64,000 nucleotides of DNA. Source: Allobosea sp. CRIB-10. Its GTDB lineage: Bacteria; Pseudomonadota; Alphaproteobacteria; Rhizobiales; Beijerinckiaceae. The DNA lies in assembly GCF_900112185.1 (NCBI RefSeq), contig NZ_FOKP01000013.1, positions 99,758 through 163,757 of the forward strand, read 5' to 3'. The translations under genes were made by a program, and so were the position numbers. Position 1 is the stretch's first letter. The number at the start of each line of letters is the position of its first letter. Of this stretch, positions 27,101-35,377 are shown piece after piece. Under the pieces are notes generated by a model. That model did no database searches. It was not told the origin of the DNA and was given only the letters and a program-made list of their open reading frames with translations.

Positions 27101-28483
27101 CTCGAACATGCCGCCGCCTTCGGAGGCCGTGCCGCGCAAGGTGAAGCGCAGGCGATCGCCGATGAAGCGGGCGAGCCCGGGTTCGGCGAGCGCGACGCCC
27201 GAGGCCTCGCCGTCCGAGACGAGCACGGTGCGCGTCGCCGGATCGTTCAGCGCGCCGGTCGGTGTCGCGGTGAAGCTGAAATCGAGCTTGGCGAGCTTGC
27301 CGGCCGGAACGCTCGCGCCTTCCACCTGCAGGCTGGCATTGACGCGTGGGCCGGCGGCCGGGCCGCGGATCGTCGCGTCGAAAGCGAGCTTGGCGATCTC
27401 GGCGCCGGAAGTGACGGTACGACCTTCCGCATTGGGACGGGCGGCGGCGGTGATCTTGAAGTCGAGATTCTTGTCGGCGCTGTAGACGCCATTCACGTCG
27501 AGCTGGGCCAGGGCCGAGACCAGCGCCATCTGGTCGACCGAGACGGCGCCGCTATCGGCCAAGCCGACCGTGCCGTCGAGCCGGGTCGAACCCTCGAAGA
27601 CCGGCGCGACCGGCGGCGGCATCAGGCCGGCGATGCGCGAATCGAGCGCGAGCAGGAGCCGCCTGCCAGCTCCCTGGCGGCTGAGGTCGGCAGTGCCGTT
27701 GGCGCCGATGGTCGGGCCGGCGGTGAAGGCGAGCGTCGCCCGGAAACGGTCGAGCGGGCCGTCGCCGGTGAGGTCGAGCTTGACCGGCGGCCGGTCCGGC
27801 AGGTCGGCGATGGTCGAGATCAGGCCCCCCGCCGGCTCGTCGAGCTTGACCGCGAGCTGGAGCTGCGTCGTCTGCGGCACGAAGCGCAGGGTGACGTCGA
27901 GCATGCCGCCCATGTCGAGCCGGCGCCCTGCGAGCCGGAAGTCGAGGCCTTCGTTCGGCGGGCCGAGGCGGGCAGCGCCTGTCGCCGACAGCCTGGCCGG
28001 CGCGCCGATCACGGTCGGGCCGAGCGCGAGCTCACCCAGCTGGAAGGTCTCGACGATCACCTTCAGCGGCAACTCAGGGAGAATCGGAGAATTGTCGGCC
28101 GGGGGCGGCGCAGCCGGATCGGGCAGCGGCTTGCGCAGGATTTCGAGCTTGCCAATCTCGAGCCGGTTGACCTCGAGCCGGCGCAGCAGCAGGGCCGAGC
28201 GGGTCCAGATCAGCCGGGCGCGATCGAGCCGGAGCCAGGGGCCGTCGCGATCGGAGATGACGATGTCGCGGATCGACGCGTCCGAAGACAGCGCGCCGTC
28301 GACCGCGCCGATCGAGACCTGGCTGCCATCGGTGGACAGCGCTTTGGAAATCAGGTCGGCCAGGACGCCGCGCTCGCCTGCGTTCTGGGCGAAACCGCCG
28401 AGGCCGGTGACGAGGACCAGCGCGGCGGCGATGACAAGTGCCGCGAGCCCGGCGAGCCATCGCGAGATGCGGAGCGCGCCCAT
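24164..28483 (-). CDS. tamB: Translocation and assembly module subunit TamB
   Basis: A 1439-aa inner-membrane-anchored protein of the TamB/AsmA-like bridge family. One N-terminal transmembrane helix (about 9-30) is followed by a very long repetitive beta-rich region that forms a periplasm-spanning hydrophobic groove. The C-terminal DUF490 domain (about the last 330 residues) ends in the amphipathic strand VGVGAEWEY. It functions with TamA in moving phospholipids or outer-membrane proteins. Its ATG overlaps the tamA stop codon by one base (TGATG), so the two are coupled. Confidence 0.93.
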   Translation of the reverse strand: MGALRISRWLAGLAALVIAAALVLVTGLGGFAQNAGERGVLADLISKALSTDGSQVSIGAVDGALSSDASIRDIVISDRDGPWLRLDRARLIWTRSALLLRRLEVNRLEIGKLEILRKPLPDPAAPPPADNSPILPELPLKVIVETFQLGELALGPTVIGAPARLSATGAARLGPPNEGLDFRLAGRRLDMGGMLDVTLRFVPQTTQLQLAVKLDEPAGGLISTIADLPDRPPVKLDLTGDGPLDRFRATLAFTAGPTIGANGTADLSRQGAGRRLLLALDSRIAGLMPPPVAPVFEGSTRLDGTVGLADSGAVSVDQMALVSALAQLDVNGVYSADKNLDFKITAAARPNAEGRTVTSGAEIAKLAFDATIRGPAAGPRVNASLQVEGASVPAGKLAKLDFSFTATPTGALNDPATRTVLVSDGEASGVALAEPGLARFIGDRLRFTLRGTASEGGGMFETLKLAFGGAELGYAGQLGPARILGKVEARLPDLSRLSTLAGRPLKGSATVAANVDAEPKKRLYAVKLDGGAESLTLGQEALDRLLAGKLSLGGEIRVPGSGGLVVNGLRIAGTHVAATADGALGAQGSSLKANIAIPDLRRADPKLSGQGAFDATLTGPLDKLDATLKAGITNATALGRPVPRLALDASLRDLQGALSGDATLSGEVDGRPASGALRFAKRDPGGWALPQLDIAIGSVTLNGALDLDASNLAEGNLKLAARNLDDLSALALAKLGGRIEADVTLARPTGGQNLNLKASAQKLVAPSLSLDRLDADVAIVDALRKPLINGNVQVDRAVIAGEPVSAIRLVSKGAADVSDISLDATARGFSLASKGRLSVADPLRFDLASFTATRDGRRIALAKPASFTAIDGGVAIRDLAIALDGGRITLDGEAGKALDLRFAAQNVPLSAVRLASPTLDLSGTLDAEATIKGTPEAPTGPWRLRIARLVAPQTRSAGLPPIEITGQGALDGRHTSLDASLNAGRFVSLTAKGRAPLGGDGALDLSIQGKADAQLANAQLAADGRRLTGQLALDLRAGGTLAAPRLSGGATLSGGSFSDALQGVKLTGIEARVAANGPELVIERFAAQTPGNGTLSARGNVKLDPQAGFPGTIRIEGKRAQLVDSGLVRVVTDLNLDLAGPLAQRPRIAGRVNVVTIEVSVPDRLPSSSRPVDGIRHVNAKGQAAARLAAERRARAVANRKGARAPAFDAVLDITVSAPGRVFIRGRGIDAELGGDLRVGGTSAAPALSGGFELRRGRLNLASQRLDFSKGRITFSGGVIPTLDFVAETRAADVTARIIVSGEASAPEFTFTSSPELPPDEVLSRLLFARASGSLSPFQALQLAQTAAQFSGAGGDDVFERIRRSLGVDNLDVQMGPGGPTVGVSRAVSDNITLGVKAGAKPEDSGVSVGIDVTRRLKLQAETNADGSAAVGVGAEWEY

Positions 28484-30498
28484 CAGAAGGCCTGCCCGAT
28501 GCTGATATAGAGCGCGACGGGCTTGTCACCCTTGCGCGGGTTGAGCGGAGCGGCGACGTCGAGCCGGATCGGCCCGATCGGCGTGTAATAGCGCAGGCCG
28601 AGGCCCGCCGCGTATTGCATCTTCTCCTTGAAGTTCGGGAACTGCGATTCGAAAGCCATGCCGGCGTCGAAGAAGGGCACGATGCCGATCGTGTTGGTGA
28701 TCTTGATGCGCGCCTCGACCGAGGCCTCGAACAGGCTGCGCCCGCCGGTCAGGTGATTGAGCGGGCCAAGCGGCGAGAGCGTGCGATAGGGATAGCCGCG
28801 CACCGAGCCGCCGCCGCCGGCATAGAAGCGCCGCGTTGCCGGGACCTCGTCCAGATCGGCGCCGGCGATCGAGCCCAGCCCGATCCGTCCGGCCAGGACG
28901 TAGCGGGCGTCCTCGTCGAGAGCGTAGTAGCCGGAGACCGAGAACTTGCTCTGGATGAACGGCGCGTCATTGTCGCCGAAAGCGGCATAGGGCGTGACCG
29001 AGGCGGCGAGCCTGATGCCGCGGGTCGGGTCGAGCTGGCTGTCGGTCGAATCATAGCGCAGCGAGAGCGGCACGCCGACCAGCATGTAGTCGACCTGGCC
29101 GAGCACGTCGCTGGTCTGGCCGCGCTCGGCCTCGAGGCCGGCCTGGATCGAGAAGACGTCGCTGAAACGATGGCGGATCGCCGCAGTGACATTGGCGTAG
29201 CGGGCGGTGTAGCCGCCATAGCGGTTGGTGCCGACGCGCTCGCGCACAGCGGAAGCGTCGATCAGCAGGTCGTTGCGGCTGCCACCGAGCGCCGGCTTCA
29301 GGAAGCTCGCCGAGAAGCGCGCGCCGAGATCGCTGCGCTCGAAATCGCCGAAGCGCTGGATCTTGGTGCCGTCGATGCGCGGCGCGAAGAAGACCGAGGC
29401 CTCCAGGCGCAGCCGCTCGGCGCCGCCGAACAGATTGCGGTGCTCCCAGTAGGTCTTCACCGCTGGACCGTCGATCGTCGAATAGCGGGCGGAGAAGCCG
29501 AGCAGGCGCTTGGGCCGTTCGTTGACCTCGACGAAGATCGGCAGGTTGCCTGCCTGGTCGAGACTCGTGCCCTCGCGGATGCGCACCGAGCCGACCGCGG
29601 GGATCGTCGCGATCGACTTGCGGGTGTCCGTTAGCGCCTTCGGCGAATAGGGCTCGCCCGGCTCCAGATAAATGAAGGAGCGGATCACCTCGGGCGGGAT
29701 GTCGCCGGTCTCGGTGACCGAGACGTCGCCGAAACCGGCAACGGGGCCGGGATCGACGACCAGCGCCACATCCATCGTCTTTGCCGCATGATCGACGACG
29801 GGGCGCACCTCGACGACGCGGGCGAGCGGGCGGGACTTGCCGCGCCAGTAGTCGACCAGGGCGGCCTGCGCCGCCCGGATCGAGGCCGAGGTCGCGGGCG
29901 CGCCGGGCACGAGGCCGGAAACCTTGCCGGGATCGGTAATCACCGCCGTGGGGTCGCGGCGGGCGCCCGGCACGATCTCGACATTGCGCAGCGAGAACAG
30001 CGGGCCGGGATCGACCGTGACCACGATCGGCGCCGGGGCGCGGTTGCGATAGCGCTCGGCCGTATGCGCGAGCCCAGCCGGCGGTTCGCCGGCCTGGGTC
30101 ACCGCGACGCCGTCGACCGCGATCGCGACCTGCGCGTTGAAATAGCCCTGCGCCCAGAGCGCGTCGATCAGCGGGTTGATGTCGGCGGCTGCGCGGCGGG
30201 CCAAGGTCTCGCCGTCCGGCGGCGCGTCCTCGCGCAGGCGATAGAGCAGCGATGCGTCCTGCAGGCTGCGCTTCAGCGCGCTGGCATCGGGCACGTCGCC
30301 GAGCTCGAACTTCAATTCATAGGGCAGCGTCGTCGGGCTGATCGGCGGCGGCTTGTCCTTGCTGCCGAAGAGATTGAAGACGTCGAGCGACGACAGGTCG
30401 AAGGCGCGGGCCGGCGAAATCTCACCGGCAAGCATCGCCGCGAAAGCAACCAAGCCTCCGCCGGCAATGCCGATCCTGCCCCTTCGCCATGACCGCAT
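28483..30498 (-). CDS. tamA: Translocation and assembly module subunit TamA (Omp85 family)
   Basis: An outer-membrane Omp85-family barrel with N-terminal POTRA domains. The signal peptide (GIAGGGLVAFAAMLAGEISPARA) is followed by POTRA repeats (about 60-330). The bacterial-surface-antigen barrel has the lid-lock motif GSVRGYPYRTLSPLG and ends in a terminal aromatic strand. The start is taken at 30498 (MRSWRRGRIG) behind GGAGG; a TTG at 30519 is possible. 671 aa. Forms an operon with tamB. Confidence 0.92.
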   Translation of the reverse strand: MRSWRRGRIGIAGGGLVAFAAMLAGEISPARAFDLSSLDVFNLFGSKDKPPPISPTTLPYELKFELGDVPDASALKRSLQDASLLYRLREDAPPDGETLARRAAADINPLIDALWAQGYFNAQVAIAVDGVAVTQAGEPPAGLAHTAERYRNRAPAPIVVTVDPGPLFSLRNVEIVPGARRDPTAVITDPGKVSGLVPGAPATSASIRAAQAALVDYWRGKSRPLARVVEVRPVVDHAAKTMDVALVVDPGPVAGFGDVSVTETGDIPPEVIRSFIYLEPGEPYSPKALTDTRKSIATIPAVGSVRIREGTSLDQAGNLPIFVEVNERPKRLLGFSARYSTIDGPAVKTYWEHRNLFGGAERLRLEASVFFAPRIDGTKIQRFGDFERSDLGARFSASFLKPALGGSRNDLLIDASAVRERVGTNRYGGYTARYANVTAAIRHRFSDVFSIQAGLEAERGQTSDVLGQVDYMLVGVPLSLRYDSTDSQLDPTRGIRLAASVTPYAAFGDNDAPFIQSKFSVSGYYALDEDARYVLAGRIGLGSIAGADLDEVPATRRFYAGGGGSVRGYPYRTLSPLGPLNHLTGGRSLFEASVEARIKITNTIGIVPFFDAGMAFESQFPNFKEKMQYAAGLGLRYYTPIGPIRLDVAAPLNPRKGDKPVALYISIGQAF

Positions 30499-30670
30499 CA
30501 AACCTCCAACGCAACCCAACTAGAACGCAGCGAATGCGTTGATTTTGTGATCGCGCCTCCAGTTGATCACAATTCGACGCTCGAAATGAACGCACCATCA
30601 ACCGAAAACCTGAACGAATCGTTGGCCATCCGGACTTCGCCGAATGGCCGAAATCAGCGCGCAGCCCGGC

Positions 30671-31438
30671 TCAATCGCCATGCTCCGCCAGGGCAAAGGA
30701 GATCGCCGTCACCGGATCGAGCCGAGCGATCACCGGCCCGACCGTCGGAGCAAGCACGCCGCCGCAGAGGCTGCCGGTGGTGATGATCTGGCCGGCCTTG
30801 AGCGGGCCGAGCGGCCCCTCGACCGAGCGGTTCGCCCAGGCGAGCGCCGTGACCAGCGGATCGCCATTGGCATGCAGGGCCTGGCGGTCATAGAGCACGT
30901 CGCCGTCGAGCTCGACCGTGCAATTCAGGGCCGAGACGTCGTCGAAGATGCTGAAGGGAACCTCGGGGCCGATGAGATAGCCGCCATGGCCCATCGCATC
31001 GGCGAGCCAGAGCGGGAACGGCACATTGGTCCAGTCGGCGATGCGGCTCTCGACGATCTCGATGCCGACGAGCGCGGCGTCGCAATGATCGATCAGTTCC
31101 TCGCGGGTATAGGGCTGGCCCGGCCGCAGCGGCATGTCGCGGCCAAGCCGGATCGCAAGCTCGATCTCGACGCGCAGCTCGGCGCCGTGCACGCCGCGAT
31201 AGGTGTCGCCGGATTTGAGCCAGGGCCCGGGCATCAGGCCGGCCATCGGCCGGCCGCCCTCGCCGAGCGAGACCTTCCAGCCGGCGAGCGGATAGCCCAT
31301 GCCCTGGTTGACCTCGGCCTGCGCGGCGAAGCCGGCATCGACATCGGCGGGGACCGGCAAGGTCGCGATGTCGACCAGCTTGTGGCCGCGGCGGGCGGCG
31401 ATGAAGGCGCCAGCAGGAGTCTCGGTCGTCACAGCCAT
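30671..31438 (-). CDS. 2-keto-4-pentenoate hydratase-like protein (FAH superfamily)
   Basis: A 255-aa member of the fumarylacetoacetate hydrolase/2-oxopent-4-enoate hydratase fold. The metal-site acidic residues are in ELRVEIELAIRLGRDMP and GIEIVESR, and the C-terminal strand SLCGGVLAPTVGPVIARLD is typical. Enzymes of this group hydrate 2-hydroxypenta-2,4-dienoate in aromatic meta-cleavage, but no other meta-cleavage genes are nearby, so the substrate is open. Start taken at the ATG at 31438 (MAVTTETPAGAF). Upstream in-frame sequence is not conserved-looking. Confidence 0.8.
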   Translation of the reverse strand: MAVTTETPAGAFIAARRGHKLVDIATLPVPADVDAGFAAQAEVNQGMGYPLAGWKVSLGEGGRPMAGLMPGPWLKSGDTYRGVHGAELRVEIELAIRLGRDMPLRPGQPYTREELIDHCDAALVGIEIVESRIADWTNVPFPLWLADAMGHGGYLIGPEVPFSIFDDVSALNCTVELDGDVLYDRQALHANGDPLVTALAWANRSVEGPLGPLKAGQIITTGSLCGGVLAPTVGPVIARLDPVTAISFALAEHGD

Positions 31439-31539
31439 GGTCGTCTCGTCCCCGTCGTCAGCGTGGCGGAACCGCGCCGCCTGATCCTCTCTGGCTACAG
31501 CATCGACCAGCTTCCGGGAACCCGCAGATCGCGCGACAG

Positions 31540-32424
31540 CTACTTCCGGCTGGCGAGGACGACGCCGAGCACGGCGACCACCATGCCGGCGAGCTGGATC
31601 GGCGTCAGCGTCTCGCCGAAGAGAATCCAGGCCTCGACAGCGACCGCCGGCGGCACGAGATAGAGGAAGGTCGCGATGCGCGAGACCTGGCCGCGGCGGA
31701 TCATCACGAGATAGAGCCCGATGCCGCCGAGCGAGAGCGCCAGCACCGACCAAGCCAGCACCAGGCCCATGGTCAGGTTCCACTCGATCCGCATCGGCTC
31801 GAGCAGGTAGGCGAAGGGCAGCGTGAACAGGAAGGCGGCGATGTACTGCACCGCCGTCACCGTGCGCAGGTCACCCTCGACGATGCGGGCCTTCTGCCAG
31901 AACGAGCCCAAGGTGACGGCGAACATGCCGATCACGTTGACGATCACCGGCAGCGCCACGGCCCGCAGCACCTCGGGCGGAACCCCGACCAGCTTCGGTT
32001 CCAGCACCAGCGCGATGCCGACGAAGCCGAAGACGATCCCGAGCCAGCGGATCGGCGAGATGCGCTCGCGCACCAGCAAGGGGGCGAACAGGGCGGTCAG
32101 GACCGGCTGCAGGCCGGCGATCAGACCGGAGACACCCGCCGGCAGCCCGTGGCGCACCGCCCACCAGACGCCGCCGAGATAGATGGCGTGCAGCAGGATG
32201 CCGGCAACGATGCAATCGAAGAGAGCACGTCGCGTCTTCGGCCAGGGGGCGCCGAGCACAATCGCGAGGATGGCGAGCGCCAGGCCGGCACAGCCGAAGC
32301 GGACCGAAAGGAAAGTCAGAGCGTCCGAATAGCGCGCCGAATAGCCGGCGACGATCCAGCCGCTCGACCAGAGGAAGACGAAGAGCGCCGGCGACAGGCG
32401 CAGAAAGAGCGGAGAATCGAACAT
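31540..32424 (-). CDS. EamA-family (DMT) transporter
   Basis: A ten-helix inner-membrane drug/metabolite transporter made of two EamA repeats. Helix edges are marked by LSVRFGCAGLALAILAIVLG, PVLTALFAPLLVRERISPIRWLGIVFGFVGIALV, and FLYLVPPAVAVEAWILFGETLTPIQLAG. 294 aa. Starts at 32424 (MFDSPLFLRLSPAL), where the first helix begins immediately. Substrate unknown; relatives export amino acids or toxic metabolites. Divergent from the YihY gene. Confidence 0.88.
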   Translation of the reverse strand: MFDSPLFLRLSPALFVFLWSSGWIVAGYSARYSDALTFLSVRFGCAGLALAILAIVLGAPWPKTRRALFDCIVAGILLHAIYLGGVWWAVRHGLPAGVSGLIAGLQPVLTALFAPLLVRERISPIRWLGIVFGFVGIALVLEPKLVGVPPEVLRAVALPVIVNVIGMFAVTLGSFWQKARIVEGDLRTVTAVQYIAAFLFTLPFAYLLEPMRIEWNLTMGLVLAWSVLALSLGGIGLYLVMIRRGQVSRIATFLYLVPPAVAVEAWILFGETLTPIQLAGMVVAVLGVVLASRK

Positions 32425-32562
32425 GGCGGCAGCCTCGTCCGGGCGCTGATAGGCTAGAAAACGACGATTGTCGCTGCATGGGGACGCCGTGGCGGCATGT
32501 TCCGCGCACTTGCCACCGTCACGACGAACCACCAAAGATCGAGCCGGCCGCCCGAGACCCGC

Positions 32563-33420
32563 ATGTCGCTACGTTCCGTCCCCGCCCTCGCCTTCGAGCG
32601 CTTCATCGCCCATGACGGCTGGGCGATCGCCAGCCACATCGCGCTTTCTGTGCTGATGTCGTTGTTCCCCTTCCTGATCCTCGTCACCGCGCTCGGCGGC
32701 TTTTTCGGCTCGCAGGCCGCGGCCGACGAGGCCGCGCAATTGCTGCTCGAAGCCTGGCCGCGCGAGGTCGCCGAGCCGATCGCGCGCGAGGTCCGCTCGG
32801 TGCTGACCGCGGTGCGCAAGGACGCGCTGACGCTCGGCGCGATCCTGGCGCTCTACTTCTCCTCTTCCGGGGTCGAGGCCGTCAGAGTCGGGCTCAACCG
32901 CGCCTACGAAGCCTATGAATGGCGCTCATGGTGGCGCACCCGGCTGGAATCGATCGTCTATGTCGTCGGTGGCGCGGTGTTCATGCTCGCCTTCTCGCTC
33001 CTGGTCGTGCTCGGCCCGCTGCTCTGGCGCGGCATCGTCGGCTTCGCGCCGGCGCTCGCCCCGCTCGGCTTCCTGCTCGCCTTCCTGCGCATCGCGGGCG
33101 CGACCGTGCTGGTGGTGCTGGCGCTCAGCGTCGCGCACAAGCTGCTGCCGGCCCGCGCCCCGCATATCCGGGCGATGTGGCCGGGCATATTGATGACGCT
33201 GGTGGTCTGGCTGATCGGCGGCGTCGGCTTCGGCTGGTATCTCGATTCGTTCGCCGGCGCCTATGTCACCACCTATGCCGGCCTCGCCACGGCGATGATC
33301 GCGCTCGTCTTCCTCTACTGGCTGGCGGCGATCTTCCTGTACGGGGCCGAGCTCAACGCCGCCATCGCGCTGGTCAGAGCGCCGGAGAAGTCGACCGGCG
33401 ACGTGCTGAGCTCGCTTTGA
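32563..33420 (+). CDS. YihY/BrkB-family inner-membrane protein
   Basis: A 285-aa polytopic protein of the YihY/virulence-factor-BrkB family. Visible features are an amphipathic start (FERFIAHDGWAIASHIALSVLMSLFPFLILVTALGGFFG), the conserved YFSSSGVEAVRVGLNRAYEA, and five further helices ending YLDSFAGAYVTTYAGLATAMIALVFLYWLAAIFLYGAELNA. Role unknown; despite old names these are not RNase BN. Start at 32563 preferred; an ATG at 32497 would add 22 low-complexity residues. Confidence 0.85.
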   Translation: MSLRSVPALAFERFIAHDGWAIASHIALSVLMSLFPFLILVTALGGFFGSQAAADEAAQLLLEAWPREVAEPIAREVRSVLTAVRKDALTLGAILALYFSSSGVEAVRVGLNRAYEAYEWRSWWRTRLESIVYVVGGAVFMLAFSLLVVLGPLLWRGIVGFAPALAPLGFLLAFLRIAGATVLVVLALSVAHKLLPARAPHIRAMWPGILMTLVVWLIGGVGFGWYLDSFAGAYVTTYAGLATAMIALVFLYWLAAIFLYGAELNAAIALVRAPEKSTGDVLSSL

Positions 33421-33454
33421 GCGGTCCGAATCACCTTCACATGGACGATTCTCG

Positions 33455-33910
33455 ATGACGATCGAGCCCCGCACCGAAGCCGTGCTGGAAGACTGGCTCG
33501 AGCTGCGTCGTTCGCTCTGGCCGGAGCCGTCGGCCGGGAGCCATCGCGTTGATATCCGCGACTTGCTCGACAGATCCGACAGCGTCGCCTTCCTGGCCCG
33601 CGATGACGATGGCCGCGCCATCGGCCTTGCCGAGGCCGCCTTGCGCCACGACTACGTCAATGGCTGCGAGACCTCCCCGGTCGGCTTCCTCGAAGGCATC
33701 TATGTCGTATCGGACCAGCGCTCACGCGGCGTGGCGCGGGCACTCTGCGCCGCAGTGGAAGCCTGGGCGCGGGCTAGCGGCTGCAGCGAGCTCGCCTCCG
33801 ATACCGGCCTGACGAACACCGCCTCGCAAAGAGCCCATGCCGCCATGGGCTTCGAGGAGACCGAGCGTGTCATCTACTATCGCAAGCGCCTTCGGAAGGC
33901 CTGGCGCTGA
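33455..33910 (+). CDS. GNAT acetyltransferase resembling aminoglycoside 6'-N-acetyltransferases
   Basis: A 151-aa GNAT protein. The acetyl-CoA loop is in VSDQRSRGVARALCAAVEAWARASGC, preceded by VGFLEGIYV and followed by ELASDTGLTNTASQRAHAAMGFEETERVIYYRK. This arrangement is that of chromosomal AAC(6')-I enzymes. The catalytic pocket residues cannot be judged without alignment, so resistance activity is a suggestion, not a claim. It follows yihY by 34 nt on the same strand. No mobile element signs nearby. Confidence 0.8.
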   Translation: MTIEPRTEAVLEDWLELRRSLWPEPSAGSHRVDIRDLLDRSDSVAFLARDDDGRAIGLAEAALRHDYVNGCETSPVGFLEGIYVVSDQRSRGVARALCAAVEAWARASGCSELASDTGLTNTASQRAHAAMGFEETERVIYYRKRLRKAWR

Positions 33911-34102
33911 CGCCCACCGGACGCCTGTCGGGGTTCGGCTCAATTATGAACCGCTGTCCATCGTTGCCAGGGCAGAGCGTTATAACGGGCAAAATCGCCC
34001 TTGCCTGTGAACCGTCGTTCGAACGCCTCATTTGACGACACCGATCCAGGTGCAGCCTATCGCGGAGCCGCCGGGCGAGGCGGTCACCGATGAGGCTCCA
34101 TC

Positions 34103-34369
34103 ATGGGATTCAAGCTTTCGACCCTGCTTCTCGCGGGTTGCGTTCTCACGAGCGCCGCTGCCTTCGCGCAGAGCGCCGACGACAAGAAATGGATCGACCA
34201 GTGCCTGAGCGACAACAAGGAGGCGAAGGTCACGGCCAGCGTCGTCAATAGCTATTGCACCTGCATGAACGGCAAGATGGGCGACAATGAAAGCCGCTCG
34301 ATCACGCAGTGGGAGAAGGACAATCCGGGCGCTCGAAAAGCCTGCGAGCAGGAAGCTGGCTGGAACTGA
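34103..34369 (+). CDS. Small secreted cysteine-containing protein, function unknown
   Basis: An 88-aa protein with a clear Sec signal peptide (MGFKLSTLLLAGCVLTSAAAFAQS). The mature part of about 65 residues holds four Cys (QCLSDN, YCTCMNG, KACEQEAGW), likely two disulfides. I do not recognise a named family; similar short four-Cys periplasmic proteins occur in Rhizobiales. It is flanked by the acetyltransferase and a convergent LytTR gene. Confidence 0.7.
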   Translation: MGFKLSTLLLAGCVLTSAAAFAQSADDKKWIDQCLSDNKEAKVTASVVNSYCTCMNGKMGDNESRSITQWEKDNPGARKACEQEAGWN

Positions 34370-34425
34370 GCAGCCCCCTGTTGCGGCGGCCACATGACTT
34401 GCGGCCGCCATGAGCACAAAAGCGG

Positions 34426-35301
34426 TCAAGGCCTGAGCGCGGCGAGGCTCTCGCGATAGCGGCGGCTACCGGCGAAGCTCTCGCCTGTATCCGTCTCGAC
34501 ATCGAAATCGCCTGAGGGTTTGCCGGCGATGCGCCGAATGCGGCGCTGATTGACCAACCTCGTCCGGTGGATTCGAGCGAAGCCGAGCGGCCGCAGGCGT
34601 TCCTCCTCGGCCTGTAGGGTAGCGCGGATCAGATGCCGCTTGCCGCCCGCCAGACAGTACTCGACATAGTTTCCGGCGGAGACGACGGCGACGATCTCAT
34701 TTGGTTCGAGGCGCAGATTGACCGTCCCGTCGCGCAACCAGAAGCCCGAAGGCGCAACGGCAGTCGAGAGTGTCGCTTGCGGCTGCGGGCGCCTACGCCA
34801 GAATTCGAACAGCCAGAACAGGGCGGCGAGCAGCAGATAGACGAGGACATCCTTGCGCAACTCGTAGAGCAGGTTGCCGCTGGAGAAGCCGAAGCTGTAG
34901 TCGCCGGCGCCGGCGGCCCAGTAGCCGAGCTTGCGCAGCAGGACCATGCCGGCGACATGGAGTGTCGAGAAGGCGATGATCGCCCCGGCATGCAGCACCG
35001 CGAGCAGCCATGGCCGATTCGCCAGCACCACCGAGGCCAGCACCAGCCGGCGGATCAAAGGTGCCAGCGCCAGGACCACGACGCCGCTCGACGCCTCCCA
35101 GAGCAAGGGCTGCCAGAGCGGCACGACGCGGCCGACGCGGGCAAGGTCGTGCAGGGTCGAGAATGCGTTGACGAGACAGGTCAGGGCGGTGCCGAGCACG
35201 ATCGCCAGATAGGGCAGCCAGCCCGGCAGACGACCAGCGCCGCCATTCGTCACGGCCGCACCGCCGCTCGTCCCGGCCCGCTGGCTTTCGTCACGCAGCA
35301 T
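34426..35301 (-). CDS. LytTR-domain membrane-bound transcriptional regulator
   Basis: About 291 aa. Four transmembrane helices span residues ~20-160 (LPYLAIVLGTALTCLVNAFS, LLWEASSGVVVLALAPLI, LLAVLHAGAIIAFSTLHVAGMVLL, VLVYLLLAALFWLFEFW). A C-terminal LytTR DNA-binding domain follows (EIVAVVSAGNYVEYCLAGGKRHLIRATLQ, FARIHRTRLVNQRRI). An in-frame ATG at 35379 would overlap the divergent acyltransferase start base for base, so the internal ATG at 35301 is preferred. It probably senses a membrane signal and controls the divergent acyltransferase. Confidence 0.83.
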   Translation of the reverse strand: MLRDESQRAGTSGGAAVTNGGAGRLPGWLPYLAIVLGTALTCLVNAFSTLHDLARVGRVVPLWQPLLWEASSGVVVLALAPLIRRLVLASVVLANRPWLLAVLHAGAIIAFSTLHVAGMVLLRKLGYWAAGAGDYSFGFSSGNLLYELRKDVLVYLLLAALFWLFEFWRRRPQPQATLSTAVAPSGFWLRDGTVNLRLEPNEIVAVVSAGNYVEYCLAGGKRHLIRATLQAEEERLRPLGFARIHRTRLVNQRRIRRIAGKPSGDFDVETDTGESFAGSRRYRESLAALRP

Positions 35302-35377
35302 CGGCTGCTCGTCCCGCACCGTCTCGACCTTTGCGCAGGCATACCGGTCTGCTCGGGGCGAGCAAGGGATAGCCGCC

